Assembly (NCBI RefSeq): GCF_014202215.1
Contig: NZ_JACHGB010000004.1
Location: 533,255 to 597,254 of the forward strand
Length of the DNA: 64,000 nucleotides
Direction: 5' to 3'
DNA from: Quisquiliibacterium transsilvanicum
Lineage (GTDB): Bacteria > Pseudomonadota > Gammaproteobacteria > Burkholderiales > Burkholderiaceae_E
Shown here: positions 47,248-56,642 of the stretch, piece by piece
How the letters are laid out: every line of letters begins with the position of its first letter
How positions within the stretch are numbered: the stretch's first letter is position 1
Notes under the pieces: generated by a model
The model's input: only the letters and a program-made list of their open reading frames with translations
What the model was told of the DNA's origin: nothing
The model's database searches: none
Position numbers and translations under genes: made by a program

Positions 47248-47268
47248 CTGCGCGCCGCCGGCGCGCAG
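47248..47268. terminator. GC hairpin after typA
   Basis: 9-bp inverted repeat (47248-47256 with 47260-47268), 3-nt loop, 12 nt after the typA stop and between converging genes. No T-run. Confidence 0.4.
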
Positions 47269-47316
47269 GAATCCGGCGCTGCACGCGGCAGGTGCCGCGC
47301 CGGACGTGCGCGACTT

Positions 47317-48255
47317 TCAGCGCCCCGCCGCCCCGGCCGGGCGCGTCACCCCGAGCTCGGCGCGCAGGATCCTGCGCAGCCAGCGGTTCGCGGGGTCCTG
47401 CTCCGCGCCCGCATGCCAGTACAGGTAGCTGTCCATCGGCGGGAAGGGGATCGGCGCCTTCAGGATGCGGTTGCCGAAGGGCTCGTTGAGGATGCGGGCG
47501 TAGGGCTCGGCCATCGTCAGCAGCAGGTCCGTCTGGCTGACGATCCTGAGCGCGGCGCTGTGACTCTGGCAGCGCAGACGGATGCGGCGCTCCAGCCCGA
47601 GCCGTGCGAGCTCGATGTCCTCCAGTCCCGGGCGGTGCCGCCGCAGCGACACCCGGATGTGCTCCGCCTCGAGGTAGGCGGCGAGGTCCAGCCCGCCACG
47701 TTCCCGCGCGAGCAGCGGATGCCCGCGCCGTGCAATGACCACCGTTCGCTCGTCGCGCAGCCGCCTGCGTCGGATGTCCGGCCCGACCGGGCCCGGCACG
47801 TCGATCGCGAGGTCCACCGTGCCGTCGGCCAGGGACGCCGGCATATTGCGCCAGTCGACTGCGGTGGAGGTCAGGTCGATGTCCGGCGCTTCGAGCGCGA
47901 GCCGCCGGATCACCGGGGGCAGCAACTGGTCTTCCAACTGCGGCCGCATCGCCACCGTGAAGCGCCGCTGGGCGGTGGCCGGGTCGAAGCGGTCCAGCGT
48001 GCGCAGGCTGTTCTCCAGCCCTCCGAGCGCAAGCCGGATCGGGCCGGCCAGGCTGCGGGCGGTGGGGGTGGGCGCCATCGTACGTCCCTGGCGCTCGAAC
48101 AGCGGGTCGCCCAGCGCTTCGCGCAGCCGCGCCAGCGCATGGCTGACCGCGGGCTGCGAGAGGTTCAGCGTGCGCGCCGCGGCGGTGATTCCGCCCTCGC
48201 GCAGCACCGCCTCGAACACCCGGAACAGGTTCAGGTCGATCCGGTCGAAATTCAT
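47317..48255 (-). CDS. LysR-family transcriptional regulator
   Basis: 312 residues. The N-terminal helix-turn-helix is LNLFRVFEAVLREGGITAAARTLNLSQPAVSHALARLREALGDPLFER. The substrate-binding domain follows (FTVAMRPQLEDQLLP). It is divergent from an acyl-CoA dehydrogenase gene, the usual target arrangement. A perfect palindrome overlaps its own start codon. Confidence 0.92.
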   Translation of the reverse strand: MNFDRIDLNLFRVFEAVLREGGITAAARTLNLSQPAVSHALARLREALGDPLFERQGRTMAPTPTARSLAGPIRLALGGLENSLRTLDRFDPATAQRRFTVAMRPQLEDQLLPPVIRRLALEAPDIDLTSTAVDWRNMPASLADGTVDLAIDVPGPVGPDIRRRRLRDERTVVIARRGHPLLARERGGLDLAAYLEAEHIRVSLRRHRPGLEDIELARLGLERRIRLRCQSHSAALRIVSQTDLLLTMAEPYARILNEPFGNRILKAPIPFPPMDSYLYWHAGAEQDPANRWLRRILRAELGVTRPAGAAGR

Positions 48256-48264
48256 CGGATGAAT
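48250..48264. promoter_or_regulatory. LysR-type operator candidate over the regulator start codon
   Basis: attcatc-g-gatgaat is a perfect 7-bp inverted repeat with the T-N11-A core of LysR sites. It covers the start codon of the LysR gene (48253-48255), fitting autoregulation and control of the divergent acyl-CoA dehydrogenase. Confidence 0.5.
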
Positions 48265-48353
48265 GCCGTCTGATTCAAAACATGCACTTCACTGATCTCT
48301 GATCGGACTCTATCCTCGCCTCCTCTCCCGATCAACGCAATGGAGTCGCCAGC

Positions 48354-49574
48354 ATGGATTTCGAGTTCAGCCCCAAGGTCAAGGATCTTCAGCAGCGCCT
48401 GCTCGCCTTCATGGACGCGCATGTCTACCCGAACGAGCATCGCTTCGAGGCCGAGGTTGCGGCCAATCGCGCCAAGGGCAACGCCTGGGTGCCCACCCAG
48501 GTGATCGAGGAGCTGAAGGCCAAGGCACGCGCCGCCGGACTCTGGAACCTGTTCCTGCCGCACTCGCCGCGCGCACCGGAAGGCCTGTCCAACCTCGAGT
48601 ACGCGCCGCTGTGCGAGATCATGGGCCGCGTCCACTGGGCGCCCGAGGTGTTCAACTGCTCGGCGCCCGATACGGGCAACATGGAGACCTTCGAGCGCTA
48701 TGCCACCGAAGAGCAGAAGGACAAGTGGCTCGAGCCCCTGCTCAAGGGCGAGATCCGCTCGGCCTTCCTGATGACCGAGCCGGCCGTCGCCTCGTCCGAC
48801 GCCACCAACGTCCAGTGCAGCATCCGGCGCGAGGGCGACGAGTACGTGATCAACGGCCGCAAGTGGTGGTCGTCCGGCGTGGGCGATCCGCGCTGCAAGA
48901 TCTTCATCGTGATGGGCAAGACCGACACCGAGGCGGCGCGCCATTCGCAGCAGTCGATGGTGCTGGTGCCCGCGGGCACGCCGGGCGTGAAGATCCTGCG
49001 TCCGCTCAACGTGTTCGGCTACGACGACGCGCCGCACGGCCACTGCGAGGTGGTGCTGGAGAACGTGCGCGTGCCGGCCGCCAACATCCTGCTGGGCGAG
49101 GGCCGCGGCTTCGAGATCTCGCAGGGCCGCCTCGGACCGGGCCGCATCCACCACTGCATGCGCTCGATCGGCGCCGCCGAGCGCGCGCTCGAGTACATGT
49201 GCAAGCGCCTGTCCACCCGCGTGGCGTTCGGCAAACGCGTGTCGGAGCAGTCGGTCTGGCACGAACGCATCGCCGAGTCGCGCTGCATGATCGACCAGGC
49301 CCGCCTGCTGACCTTCAAGGCCGCCTACATGATGGACACGGTGGGCAACAAGATCGCGCGCGCCGAGATCGCGATGATCAAGGTGATCGCGCCGAACATG
49401 TCGACGAAGATCATCGACTGGGCGATCCAGGCGCATGGCGCCGGCGGCGTCTGCGACGACTTCCCGCTCGCCTACATGTACGCCTGGCAGCGCGGGCTGC
49501 GCCTGGCCGACGGCCCGGACGAGGTGCACCGCAACACCATCGCCAAGCTGGAGCTGGGCAAGTACGCCGGCTGA
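48354..49574 (+). CDS. Acyl-CoA dehydrogenase family protein
   Basis: 406 residues. Family signatures are [16 protein letters not shown] (FAD/substrate), [46 protein letters not shown], and the C-terminal [39 protein letters not shown]. It resembles the ACAD10/11-type group of larger dehydrogenases. It oxidises an acyl-CoA to the enoyl-CoA; chain specificity is unknown. ggagtcgccagc precedes ATG 48354. Controlled probably by the divergent LysR. Confidence 0.92.
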   Translation: MDFEFSPKVKDLQQRLLAFMDAHVYPNEHRFEAEVAANRAKGNAWVPTQVIEELKAKARAAGLWNLFLPHSPRAPEGLSNLEYAPLCEIMGRVHWAPEVFNCSAPDTGNMETFERYATEEQKDKWLEPLLKGEIRSAFLMTEPAVASSDATNVQCSIRREGDEYVINGRKWWSSGVGDPRCKIFIVMGKTDTEAARHSQQSMVLVPAGTPGVKILRPLNVFGYDDAPHGHCEVVLENVRVPAANILLGEGRGFEISQGRLGPGRIHHCMRSIGAAERALEYMCKRLSTRVAFGKRVSEQSVWHERIAESRCMIDQARLLTFKAAYMMDTVGNKIARAEIAMIKVIAPNMSTKIIDWAIQAHGAGGVCDDFPLAYMYAWQRGLRLADGPDEVHRNTIAKLELGKYAG

Positions 49575-49581
49575 TCGGGGT

Positions 49582-49605
49582 GGCCGGCGGCACGTGCCGC
49601 CGGCC
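49582..49605. terminator. 24-bp perfect palindrome after the acyl-CoA dehydrogenase
   Basis: Positions 49582-49593 and 49594-49605 are exact reverse complements with no spacer. It starts 7 nt after the stop. In RNA it would fold to a very stable hairpin, probably a terminator although no T-run follows. Confidence 0.5.
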
Positions 49606-49648
49606 CGCCTGACCGGGCCGCCGGCCGTCAGATGCGAGAATCCCCTCG

Positions 49649-50359
49649 ATGAAGGATCGACCCGAGAAAGAGCGATCGGGCAGGGCTCCGGACCGGCTGT
49701 CCCCCGAGCTCGACGGGCTGCTGCGCGCGAAGGGCAGGCGGCGCCGGTTGTCCAGAGGCGAGGTGCTCTACGCTCGCGGATCGAGTCCCGGATCCGTCTA
49801 CCGCGTGGAGTCGGGGGCCATCCAGCTGAGCACCACGTCGCGCAGCGACAGGGAGGCGGTTCTCGGCGTGGTCGAACCAGGCCGATGGTTCGGAGAGCTG
49901 ACCCTGCTGATAGAAGCGCCTCGCGTGCATGACGCCAGGGCGCTTGCCGACACGGAAGTCGTCGTCGTCCCCGCGCGCCGCTTCCATGAGGTGCTGGGCG
50001 ATCGGTCCGACTATCTGCTCGAGTTCCTTCGCCTGGTCTGTCACCGGTACAAGTGGGCGATCGAGCGGATCGATGCCACCATTCTGCAGCCGCTCGCGGT
50101 GCGGTTGGCGCAATGCCTGCTGGCGACGCAGGAAGGCATTGCGCGCGATGAAGCGGCTGGTCCCGCCGAGCTGCGCCTGTCGCAGGAAGGCCTCGGGCAG
50201 ATGCTGGGCGCCTCGAGGCAGAGTGTGAACAGGCAGCTGAAACAGTGGGAGTCGGAGGGCCTCCTGACCCTGGCCTACGGACGAATCAGGCTGCTGGACA
50301 CCCAGGCCTTGCGAGCCATCGCCCTGGACGGGGACGGCACCGGACGCCCGCCCGGATGA
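49649..50359 (+). CDS. Crp/Fnr-family transcriptional regulator
   Basis: 236 residues. A cyclic-nucleotide-like beta barrel (GEVLYARGSSPGSVYRVESGAIQLS, VEPGRWFGELTLLIEAPRVHDARAL) is followed by a C-terminal winged helix (LRLSQEGLGQMLGASRQSVNRQLKQWESEGLL). It lacks the cysteine cluster of FNR, so it is not an oxygen sensor of that type; the ligand is unknown. It lies convergent with the SDR-monooxygenase pair and may regulate it. Confidence 0.88.
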   Translation: MKDRPEKERSGRAPDRLSPELDGLLRAKGRRRRLSRGEVLYARGSSPGSVYRVESGAIQLSTTSRSDREAVLGVVEPGRWFGELTLLIEAPRVHDARALADTEVVVVPARRFHEVLGDRSDYLLEFLRLVCHRYKWAIERIDATILQPLAVRLAQCLLATQEGIARDEAAGPAELRLSQEGLGQMLGASRQSVNRQLKQWESEGLLTLAYGRIRLLDTQALRAIALDGDGTGRPPG

Positions 50360-50383
50360 CCCGGTGCGCGCTGGCCGGCAGGC

Positions 50384-51295
50384 TCAGCGTCGGGCCGCCG
50401 CCAGCAATCGATCGCGCCTGTCCTTGAGCGCGGGAAACAGTTCGTAGGGCAGCTCGGGGGTGGTCTGGTCGAGCACGTGCCCGCAGCGGGCGCGGAAGAC
50501 CGGGAGGGTCTCCGGGCTCGGGAAGACGTAGAAGCGCTCGCCTTCGACGGCCCGGAAGGTGATCTCCGCCACCTCTTCGGCAGAGATGGCGCCCTGGCTG
50601 ACCGCCTGCTGCGCAGCGGCACGCGAGGCCAGCTGAGCTTTCGTGGGCGCCTCCGAATTCGCGAGATGCGCGGGCCTGTTGCGTTCCGACTGGCCGATGT
50701 CGGTCGGCACATAGGAAGGGCAGAGCACCGCGGCGCGAAGTTGCGTCGTGACCAGCTGCAGGTCGTAGTGCAGGCATTCCGAGAGCGCCACCACCGCATG
50801 CTTGGAGACGCTGTAGATGCCCATACCCGGAGCGGTGATCAGGCCCGCCATCGAGGCCGTATTGACAATGCAGCCTTCGTAGGCGGGATCGGCAGCCGCC
50901 GAAGCCAGCATCCTGGGCGTGAAGCTGCGCACGCCGTTGACGACGCCCTTCAGGTTGACGCCCAGCACCCAGTCCCAGTCCTTCTCGGTGCTCTGCCAGA
51001 CCGGTCCGCCCGAGGTGACGCCGGCGTTGTTGAACAGCAGGTTCACGGCGCCGAACCGCCTCTCGGCCTGGTCTGCCAGCGCCTCGACGGCCGCCGGATC
51101 GGAGACGTCGACCGCGACGCCGATCGCGTCGGTTCCCCGCGTGCGCAATTCCTGGACGGTCCGGTCCAGTGCCTCCGGCTGGATGTCGGCCAGCACGAGC
51201 TTCATCGCGCGCCTGGACGCCGACATTGCCAGGGCCTTTCCAAGGCCCGAGCCCCCGCCGGTGATGACGGCCACGCCGTCGGTGATCTGCTTCAT
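50384..51295 (-). CDS. Short-chain dehydrogenase/reductase
   Basis: 303 residues. The NAD(P) motif is VAVITGGGSGLGKALA, followed by the NNAG motif (LLFNNAGVTSGGP), catalytic serine in NTASMAGL and Y-x-x-x-K in YSVSKHAVVAL. It probably oxidises or reduces an alcohol/ketone. It is 48 bp downstream of the Baeyer-Villiger monooxygenase gene, so the alcohol-to-ketone-to-ester route is the natural reading. Confidence 0.9.
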   Translation of the reverse strand: MKQITDGVAVITGGGSGLGKALAMSASRRAMKLVLADIQPEALDRTVQELRTRGTDAIGVAVDVSDPAAVEALADQAERRFGAVNLLFNNAGVTSGGPVWQSTEKDWDWVLGVNLKGVVNGVRSFTPRMLASAAADPAYEGCIVNTASMAGLITAPGMGIYSVSKHAVVALSECLHYDLQLVTTQLRAAVLCPSYVPTDIGQSERNRPAHLANSEAPTKAQLASRAAAQQAVSQGAISAEEVAEITFRAVEGERFYVFPSPETLPVFRARCGHVLDQTTPELPYELFPALKDRRDRLLAAARR

Positions 51296-51343
51296 GCTCG
51301 TTCTCCTCGATGTCGCGGGTGCGGTGCACCGCGCGGACTGGGT

Positions 51344-52849
51344 TCAGGTCGAATAGGAAAAAATGGGGTCGGAGAGGTCGGCTTCGGGAAGCGCCTTGCT
51401 CTCGTAGAGGTAGTCCTGGCTGTGCTGCCATTCGGGCTTTTCGCCCCGCTTCGGGAGACGGTGCAGGCTGCGCAGCATGTAGCCGGCATTCATGTCCTCG
51501 GTGTCCACCCAGGGGTGAAGCTCCATGTCGGAATCCTCGGGCCTGAGCGTCGGCGTCACGCTCCTGAGGTTCCGTGACTGCATGTGCTTCAGCAGCCTGC
51601 AGACGAAGGCGCCGACGAGCTCGGCGCGCAGCGTCCAGCTGTAGCGCGCGTAGCCGTAGACCCCTGCCATGTTCGGCACACCGGTGAACATGATTCCCCG
51701 GTAGCTCACCGTTTCGGAGAAATCCACCGAGCGTCCGTCGACCGAAAAGGGAATCTCGCCCATCACCGAGAGATCGAAGCCGGTGGCGGTGATGACGACG
51801 TCGCAGTCGATCCGGTCCCCGGATTGGAGACGGATTCCGGCGGCATCGAAAGTCTCGATCCGGTCGGTGACCACGGAGGCCTTTCCGGAGCCGATGGCCT
51901 TGAACAGGTCCGCGTCGGGAACGAAGGCAACGCGCTGCTGGAGCGGCTTGTACGGCGGGGTGAAATGCCGCTGCACGTCGTAGCCTTCGGGCAGGCAGGC
52001 CTTGACCCCTGCAATCAGTTGCCGCTGCAAGGCTTCGGGCCTGGCACGCGCGAGGTCGATCAGGTCCGCCCTGTCGCGCACGGACTTGCGGCGCATGATC
52101 TCGTGGATCCAGGTCTCATCGATCTCGAGCCTGCGCAGTTCGTCGGCCAGCGCATCGGCATTGCGCCCCGCTGCGAAGTACGTGGGCGTGCGCTGGAGCA
52201 TGGTGACGTGCTCGCACTGGTCTGCAAGCGCCGGGATCAGCGTTGCGGCCGTCGCGCCCGAGCCGACGACCACCACGCGCTTGCCCGACAGGTCCACGGA
52301 ATCCGGCCAGTGCTGCGGGTGGATCACGTCGCCCCCGAATTCCTCAAGGCCTGACCACGAGGGGGTGTAGCCCTCGTCATGACGGTAGTACCCCTGGCAC
52401 ATCCAAAGGAAGCCCGCTTCGATCCGGACGCTTTCCTGGGTGGGTCCGGCGGAAACATCCAGGCTCCAGCAGCGCGATGCGCTCGACCAGTCGGCCGATC
52501 GAACCGTGTGCCGATATCGGATCCGCGGGGCGAGCCCCGCGTCGTCGATGACGGATCCGAGGTACTCGAGGATCTGCTGGCGCGAGGCGATGGGGTCGCC
52601 CTTCCAGGGCTTGAAGTCGTAGCCGAACGTGAACAGATCGCTGTCCGAGCGCGCGCCCGGGTACTTGTGGATGAGCCAGGTGCCGCCGTGCGCTTCCATG
52701 GCATCCAGGATGACGAAGCTCAGCTCCGGGCAGTGCCTGCGGAGCATGTACGCGCAGCCGATGCCGGAGATGCCGGCGCCGACGATGACCACGTCGAACC
52801 GTTCGGTCGTGCTGCAGGGAGGCCTTTCGGTCGGCCCGTTCGAGGGCAT
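51344..52849 (-). CDS. Baeyer-Villiger-type flavin monooxygenase
   Basis: 501 residues from ATG 52849, preceded by cggaga. It has the FAD motif VVIVGAGISGIGCAYMLRRH, the NADPH motif VVVVGSGATAATLIPALA, and between them the Baeyer-Villiger fingerprint F-G-G-D-V-I-H-P-Q-H-W-P, matching F-x-G-x3-H-x3-W-P. It inserts oxygen next to a ketone, giving an ester or lactone. The partner SDR would supply the ketone. Divergent from the acyl-CoA carboxylase gene. The substrate is not predictable. Confidence 0.92.
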   Translation of the reverse strand: MPSNGPTERPPCSTTERFDVVIVGAGISGIGCAYMLRRHCPELSFVILDAMEAHGGTWLIHKYPGARSDSDLFTFGYDFKPWKGDPIASRQQILEYLGSVIDDAGLAPRIRYRHTVRSADWSSASRCWSLDVSAGPTQESVRIEAGFLWMCQGYYRHDEGYTPSWSGLEEFGGDVIHPQHWPDSVDLSGKRVVVVGSGATAATLIPALADQCEHVTMLQRTPTYFAAGRNADALADELRRLEIDETWIHEIMRRKSVRDRADLIDLARARPEALQRQLIAGVKACLPEGYDVQRHFTPPYKPLQQRVAFVPDADLFKAIGSGKASVVTDRIETFDAAGIRLQSGDRIDCDVVITATGFDLSVMGEIPFSVDGRSVDFSETVSYRGIMFTGVPNMAGVYGYARYSWTLRAELVGAFVCRLLKHMQSRNLRSVTPTLRPEDSDMELHPWVDTEDMNAGYMLRSLHRLPKRGEKPEWQHSQDYLYESKALPEADLSDPIFSYST

Positions 52850-52910
52850 TGGTGTCTCCGGGGTTTCGTGGATGGAGGGGCGAAGACCCGGGATTCTGCT
52901 TGGCGCGTCC

Positions 52911-53017
52911 GGCCCGGACTGTCGGCTTTGGGCAGTCTCGTTGCCCCAGGCGAGAGCGGTCGCTTTCGACGATGTCGCTGAATCGTGACGAGGCTCCGCC
53001 CGGTGGCCCGGACAGTC
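52911..53017. repeat. Spaced direct repeats in the monooxygenase-carboxylase gap
   Basis: ggcccggactgtc (52911-52923) and ggcccggacagtc (53005-53017) differ at one position and lie 94 bp apart; cagtctcg also occurs twice (52933-52940, 53013-53020). They may be binding sites for a shared regulator. The rest of the 296-bp gap shows no gene. Confidence 0.45.
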
Positions 53018-53145
53018 TCGGATTGGCGGATCCCTGCGCGTTCCGTAACGCGCGGTACGGCGCACCGGCGATCCCGCCCCGTCGTGGACAATCGCCGGCA
53101 TCGGCCGGGCATCCCGGCCCCGGTGATTTCCATGAGCGAGACCCG

Positions 53146-56100
53146 ATGACCATCAAGAGCCTGCTGATCGCCAACCGTGGCGAGATTGCCATCCGCATCG
53201 CCCGCGCCGCCGCCGAACTCGGCATCCGCAGCGTGGCGGTGCATTCCGAGGACGACGCCCGCGCGCTGCACGTGCGCAAGGTCGACGAGGCGCGCCAGCT
53301 GGCGGGGGTGGGCGCGCAGGCCTACCTGGACATCGAGCAGATCGTCCAGGTGGCGCTGGCGGCCGGCTGCGACGCGGTGCATCCGGGCTATGGCTTCCTC
53401 AGCGAGAACGCCGCCTTCGCGCGGCGCTGCGCGGAGGTCGGCCTGTGCTTCGTGGGCCCGGCGCCCGAGGTGCTCGATCTGTTCGGCGACAAGGCGAAGG
53501 CCAGGGAGTTCGCCCGGCAGGCCGGCGTGCCGGTGATCACGGGCACGCCGGCGCCGGTCGACGTCGGCCAGGCGCGGGCCTTCCTCGAGTCGCTCGGTGC
53601 GGGCGCGGCGATGGTGATCAAGGCGGTGGCTGGCGGAGGCGGGCGCGGCATGCGCATCGTCGAATCGCCGGACGCGGTGGCGGAAGCCTTCGCACGCTGC
53701 GAGTCGGAGGCGCGCGCCGCCTTCGGAAGCGGGGCGCTGTACCTGGAGCGGCTGATGCCCGCCGCGCGCCACATCGAGGTGCAGGTGGCCGGCGACGGCA
53801 GCGGCGCGGTCACCCACCTGTGGGAGCGTGAATGCAGCCTGCAGCGCCGCCACCAGAAGCTGGTGGAGTTCGCGCCCAGCCCGTCGCTTGACCCGGAGCT
53901 GCGCGAGCGCCTGCTCGCCGATGCGGTGCGGCTGGCCTCGCAGGCCCGCTACCGCGGCCTGGGCACCTTCGAATTCCTGGTCGACGCCGCCGGCGCTTCG
54001 GCCGACGCCTACGCGTTCATCGAGGCGAACCCGCGGCTCCAGGTGGAGCACACGGTGACCGAGATGGTGACCGGCATCGACCTGGTCCAGGTCCAGCTCA
54101 GGCTTGCCGCCGGCGCGACGCTGGCCTCGATCGGGCTGGAGCAGTCGCAGGTGCCGGCGCCGCGGGGTCATGCGGTCCAGCTGCGCGTGAACATGGAGAC
54201 GATGCAGGCCGACGGCAGCGCCAGGCCCTCGGGCGGCACGCTCACCGCGTTCGAGCCGCCGTCGGGACCTGGCGTGCGCGTCGACACCCTCGGCTACGCC
54301 GGCTACACCTCGAGTCCGCGCTACGACTCGCTGCTCGCGAAGCTGATCGTGCACGCCCCCGAAGGCGGGCTGCCGCGGCTGCTCGCCAAGGCCGACCGTG
54401 CGCTCAGCGAGTTCGGCATCGCCGGCGTTGCCACCAACAAGACCCTGCTGCACGGGCTGCTCAAGCATCCGGCGGTGGCGGCGAGCCGGGTCGACACCCG
54501 CTTCGTCGAGACGCACCTGGACGAGGTGCTGCATCTGGGGCGCGACGCGCACCGCGAACTCTATTTCGCCGATGCGTCGGCAGGCCCGGCGAGCGGCGTC
54601 GGTGCAGGCGCCGCGCACGAGCAGGGGCCCGAGGGCACGGTCGCCGTCGAGGCGCCGATGCAGGGTACCGTCGTCTCCCTCGAGGTCGGCGAGGGCGACC
54701 AGGTTCACGCCGGAGCGCAGGTCGCCGTGCTCGAGGCGATGAAGATGGAGCACATCATCGAGGCGTCGGTCTCGGGCGTTGTGCGGCTGGTGGCTGCTGT
54801 TCGGGGCGAGACCCTGTTCGAGGGCCAGGCGATCGTCTTCATCGAGCCGGCGGAGGTGGATGCCGCGCGCAGCGACACCGCCGGCGCGCTGGATCTCGAC
54901 GCGATCCGGACCGACCTCGCGGAGGTGCGCGAGCGGATCGCGCTGGGCATGGACGAGGCGCGCCCCGAGTCCGTCGCCCGGCGCAAGCGCACCGGCCAGC
55001 GCACTGCGCGCGAGAACATCGACGACCTGGTCGACCCCGGCAGTTTCATCGAGTACGGGGCGCTGGCCGTCGCGGCGCAGCGCTCCCGTCGTTCCATCGA
55101 CGACCTGATCCGCAACACGCCGGGCGACGGCATCGTCCTGGGGCTGGCCTCGGTCAACGGCGACCTCTTTCCGCCCGAGCGCTCGCGCTGCATGGTGATG
55201 TCCTACGACTACACCGTGCTTGCGGGCACCCAGGGCTTCATGAACCACAAGAAGACCGACCGCGCGCTGCAGGTCGCCGAGGAGTGGCGGGTTCCGGTGG
55301 TCCTGTTCGCGGAGGGCGGCGGAGGCCGTCCTGGCGACGTCGACCACCTCGGCGTGGCCGGGCTGGACACCACGACCTTCGCCAGCTACGCGAGGCTCAG
55401 CGGACTGGTGCCGCGGGTCGGAATCGTCTCCGGCTACTGCTTTGCCGGCAATGCGGCGCTGCTGGGCTGCGCCGACGTGATCATCGCAACCCGCAATTCC
55501 TCGATCGGCATGGCGGGGCCGGCGATGATCGAGGGCGGCGGTCTCGGGGTGTACAAGCCGGCCGAGGTGGGCCCGGTGGAGGTGCAGGCGCCCAACGGGG
55601 TCATCGACATCCTCGTCGAGGACGAGGCGCAGGCGGTGGCCGCCACCAAGCGCTACCTCGGCTACTTCCAGGGCGCGACCGTCCCGGGCGAGGCGCCGGA
55701 CCAGCGCCTGCTGCGCCACCTGATTCCCGAGAACCGGCTGCGCGTCTACGACATCCGCACCGTGATCGAGACGCTGGTCGACAAGGATTCGGTGCTCGAG
55801 CTGCGTCGCGACTTCGGCATCGGTGTGGTCACCGCGCTGGTGCGGATCGAGGGCCGGCCCTTCGGTCTGATCGCGAACAACCCGAAGCACCTGGGCGGCG
55901 CGGTCGATGCGGATGCGGGCGACAAGGCGGCGCGCTTCATGCAGCTGTGCGACGCCTTCGACCTGCCGATGGTGTCGCTGTGCGACACGCCTGGCTTCAT
56001 GGTGGGTCCGCAGGCGGAGCGCACCGCGCTGGTTCGCCACGTCTCGAGGATGTTCGTCACCGCGGCGAGCCTCTCGGTCCCCTTCTTCACGGTGGTCCTG

Positions 56101-56460
56101 CGCAAGGGCTACGGGCTCGGGGCGCAGGCGATGGCTGCCGGGGGGTTCCACGCGCCGGTGTTCACAGTCTCCTGGCCGAGCGGCGAGTTCGGCGGCATGG
56201 GGCTGGAGGGGGCGGTGCGGCTCGGCTTCCGCAAGGAGCTCGAGTCGATCGAGGATCCGCAGGAGCGCCAGCAGGCCTATGCCGGGATGGTGGCTGCCGC
56301 CTACGAGAAGGGCAAGGCGACCAACATGGCCTCTTTCCTGGAAATCGACGCGGTGATCGACCCGGCCGACACCCGCCGCTGGATCATTGGCGGGCTGCGC
56401 GCCACGCCAGCGCCCTTGCCGCGCGTCGGCAAGAAGCGGCCCTTCGTCGATACCTGGTGA
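53146..56460 (+). CDS. Single-chain acyl-CoA carboxylase (BC-BCCP-CT fusion)
   Basis: 1104 residues, with all parts in one polypeptide. Biotin carboxylase spans about 1-450 (LLIANRGEIAIRIARAAAELG, ATP-grasp loop GGGGRGM near 163-169, EANPRLQVEHTVTEMV). The biotin attachment site is EAMKMEH with K533. The carboxyltransferase follows from about residue 590 (GLVPRVGIVSGYCFAGNAAL, SLCDTPGFMVG). It matches the single-chain acyl-CoA carboxylases described in some bacteria; the acyl substrate is unknown. ATG 53146 is chosen because conservation begins at MTIKSLLIANRGEIA. Upstream open frame overlaps the divergent gene. Confidence 0.92.
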   Translation: MTIKSLLIANRGEIAIRIARAAAELGIRSVAVHSEDDARALHVRKVDEARQLAGVGAQAYLDIEQIVQVALAAGCDAVHPGYGFLSENAAFARRCAEVGLCFVGPAPEVLDLFGDKAKAREFARQAGVPVITGTPAPVDVGQARAFLESLGAGAAMVIKAVAGGGGRGMRIVESPDAVAEAFARCESEARAAFGSGALYLERLMPAARHIEVQVAGDGSGAVTHLWERECSLQRRHQKLVEFAPSPSLDPELRERLLADAVRLASQARYRGLGTFEFLVDAAGASADAYAFIEANPRLQVEHTVTEMVTGIDLVQVQLRLAAGATLASIGLEQSQVPAPRGHAVQLRVNMETMQADGSARPSGGTLTAFEPPSGPGVRVDTLGYAGYTSSPRYDSLLAKLIVHAPEGGLPRLLAKADRALSEFGIAGVATNKTLLHGLLKHPAVAASRVDTRFVETHLDEVLHLGRDAHRELYFADASAGPASGVGAGAAHEQGPEGTVAVEAPMQGTVVSLEVGEGDQVHAGAQVAVLEAMKMEHIIEASVSGVVRLVAAVRGETLFEGQAIVFIEPAEVDAARSDTAGALDLDAIRTDLAEVRERIALGMDEARPESVARRKRTGQRTARENIDDLVDPGSFIEYGALAVAAQRSRRSIDDLIRNTPGDGIVLGLASVNGDLFPPERSRCMVMSYDYTVLAGTQGFMNHKKTDRALQVAEEWRVPVVLFAEGGGGRPGDVDHLGVAGLDTTTFASYARLSGLVPRVGIVSGYCFAGNAALLGCADVIIATRNSSIGMAGPAMIEGGGLGVYKPAEVGPVEVQAPNGVIDILVEDEAQAVAATKRYLGYFQGATVPGEAPDQRLLRHLIPENRLRVYDIRTVIETLVDKDSVLELRRDFGIGVVTALVRIEGRPFGLIANNPKHLGGAVDADAGDKAARFMQLCDAFDLPMVSLCDTPGFMVGPQAERTALVRHVSRMFVTAASLSVPFFTVVLRKGYGLGAQAMAAGGFHAPVFTVSWPSGEFGGMGLEGAVRLGFRKELESIEDPQERQQAYAGMVAAAYEKGKATNMASFLEIDAVIDPADTRRWIIGGLRATPAPLPRVGKKRPFVDTW

Positions 56461-56571
56461 CCCGGAATGGCGGCCCGTATAGGGAAAAACAACAGCCGCT
56501 TGCGCCGCGCGGAGAATTTTGTGTTGGCGCTATTGGCTCGCGGGTGAAGAAGCGTCATTCTTGCGGATGCG

Positions 56572-56594
56572 AAAACCGGCTCACGCACGGTTTT
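56572..56594 (+). terminator. Terminator before the SWIB gene
   Basis: Stem aaaaccg/cggtttt (56572-56578 with 56588-56594) and 9-nt loop, ending in a run of six T. It lies 111 nt after the carboxylase stop, so it probably ends that transcript. An independent promoter for the downstream gene was not identified. Confidence 0.6.
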
Positions 56595-56642
56595 TTCGTT
56601 GAAACGATCGTGTGATGAACCAAATCTCTCGGAGGGATGACG

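Noticed and set aside
52720-56151. 1143-residue open frame on the minus strand
   Set aside because: It is the complement of the carboxylase gene and overlaps the monooxygenase start. No conserved motif.
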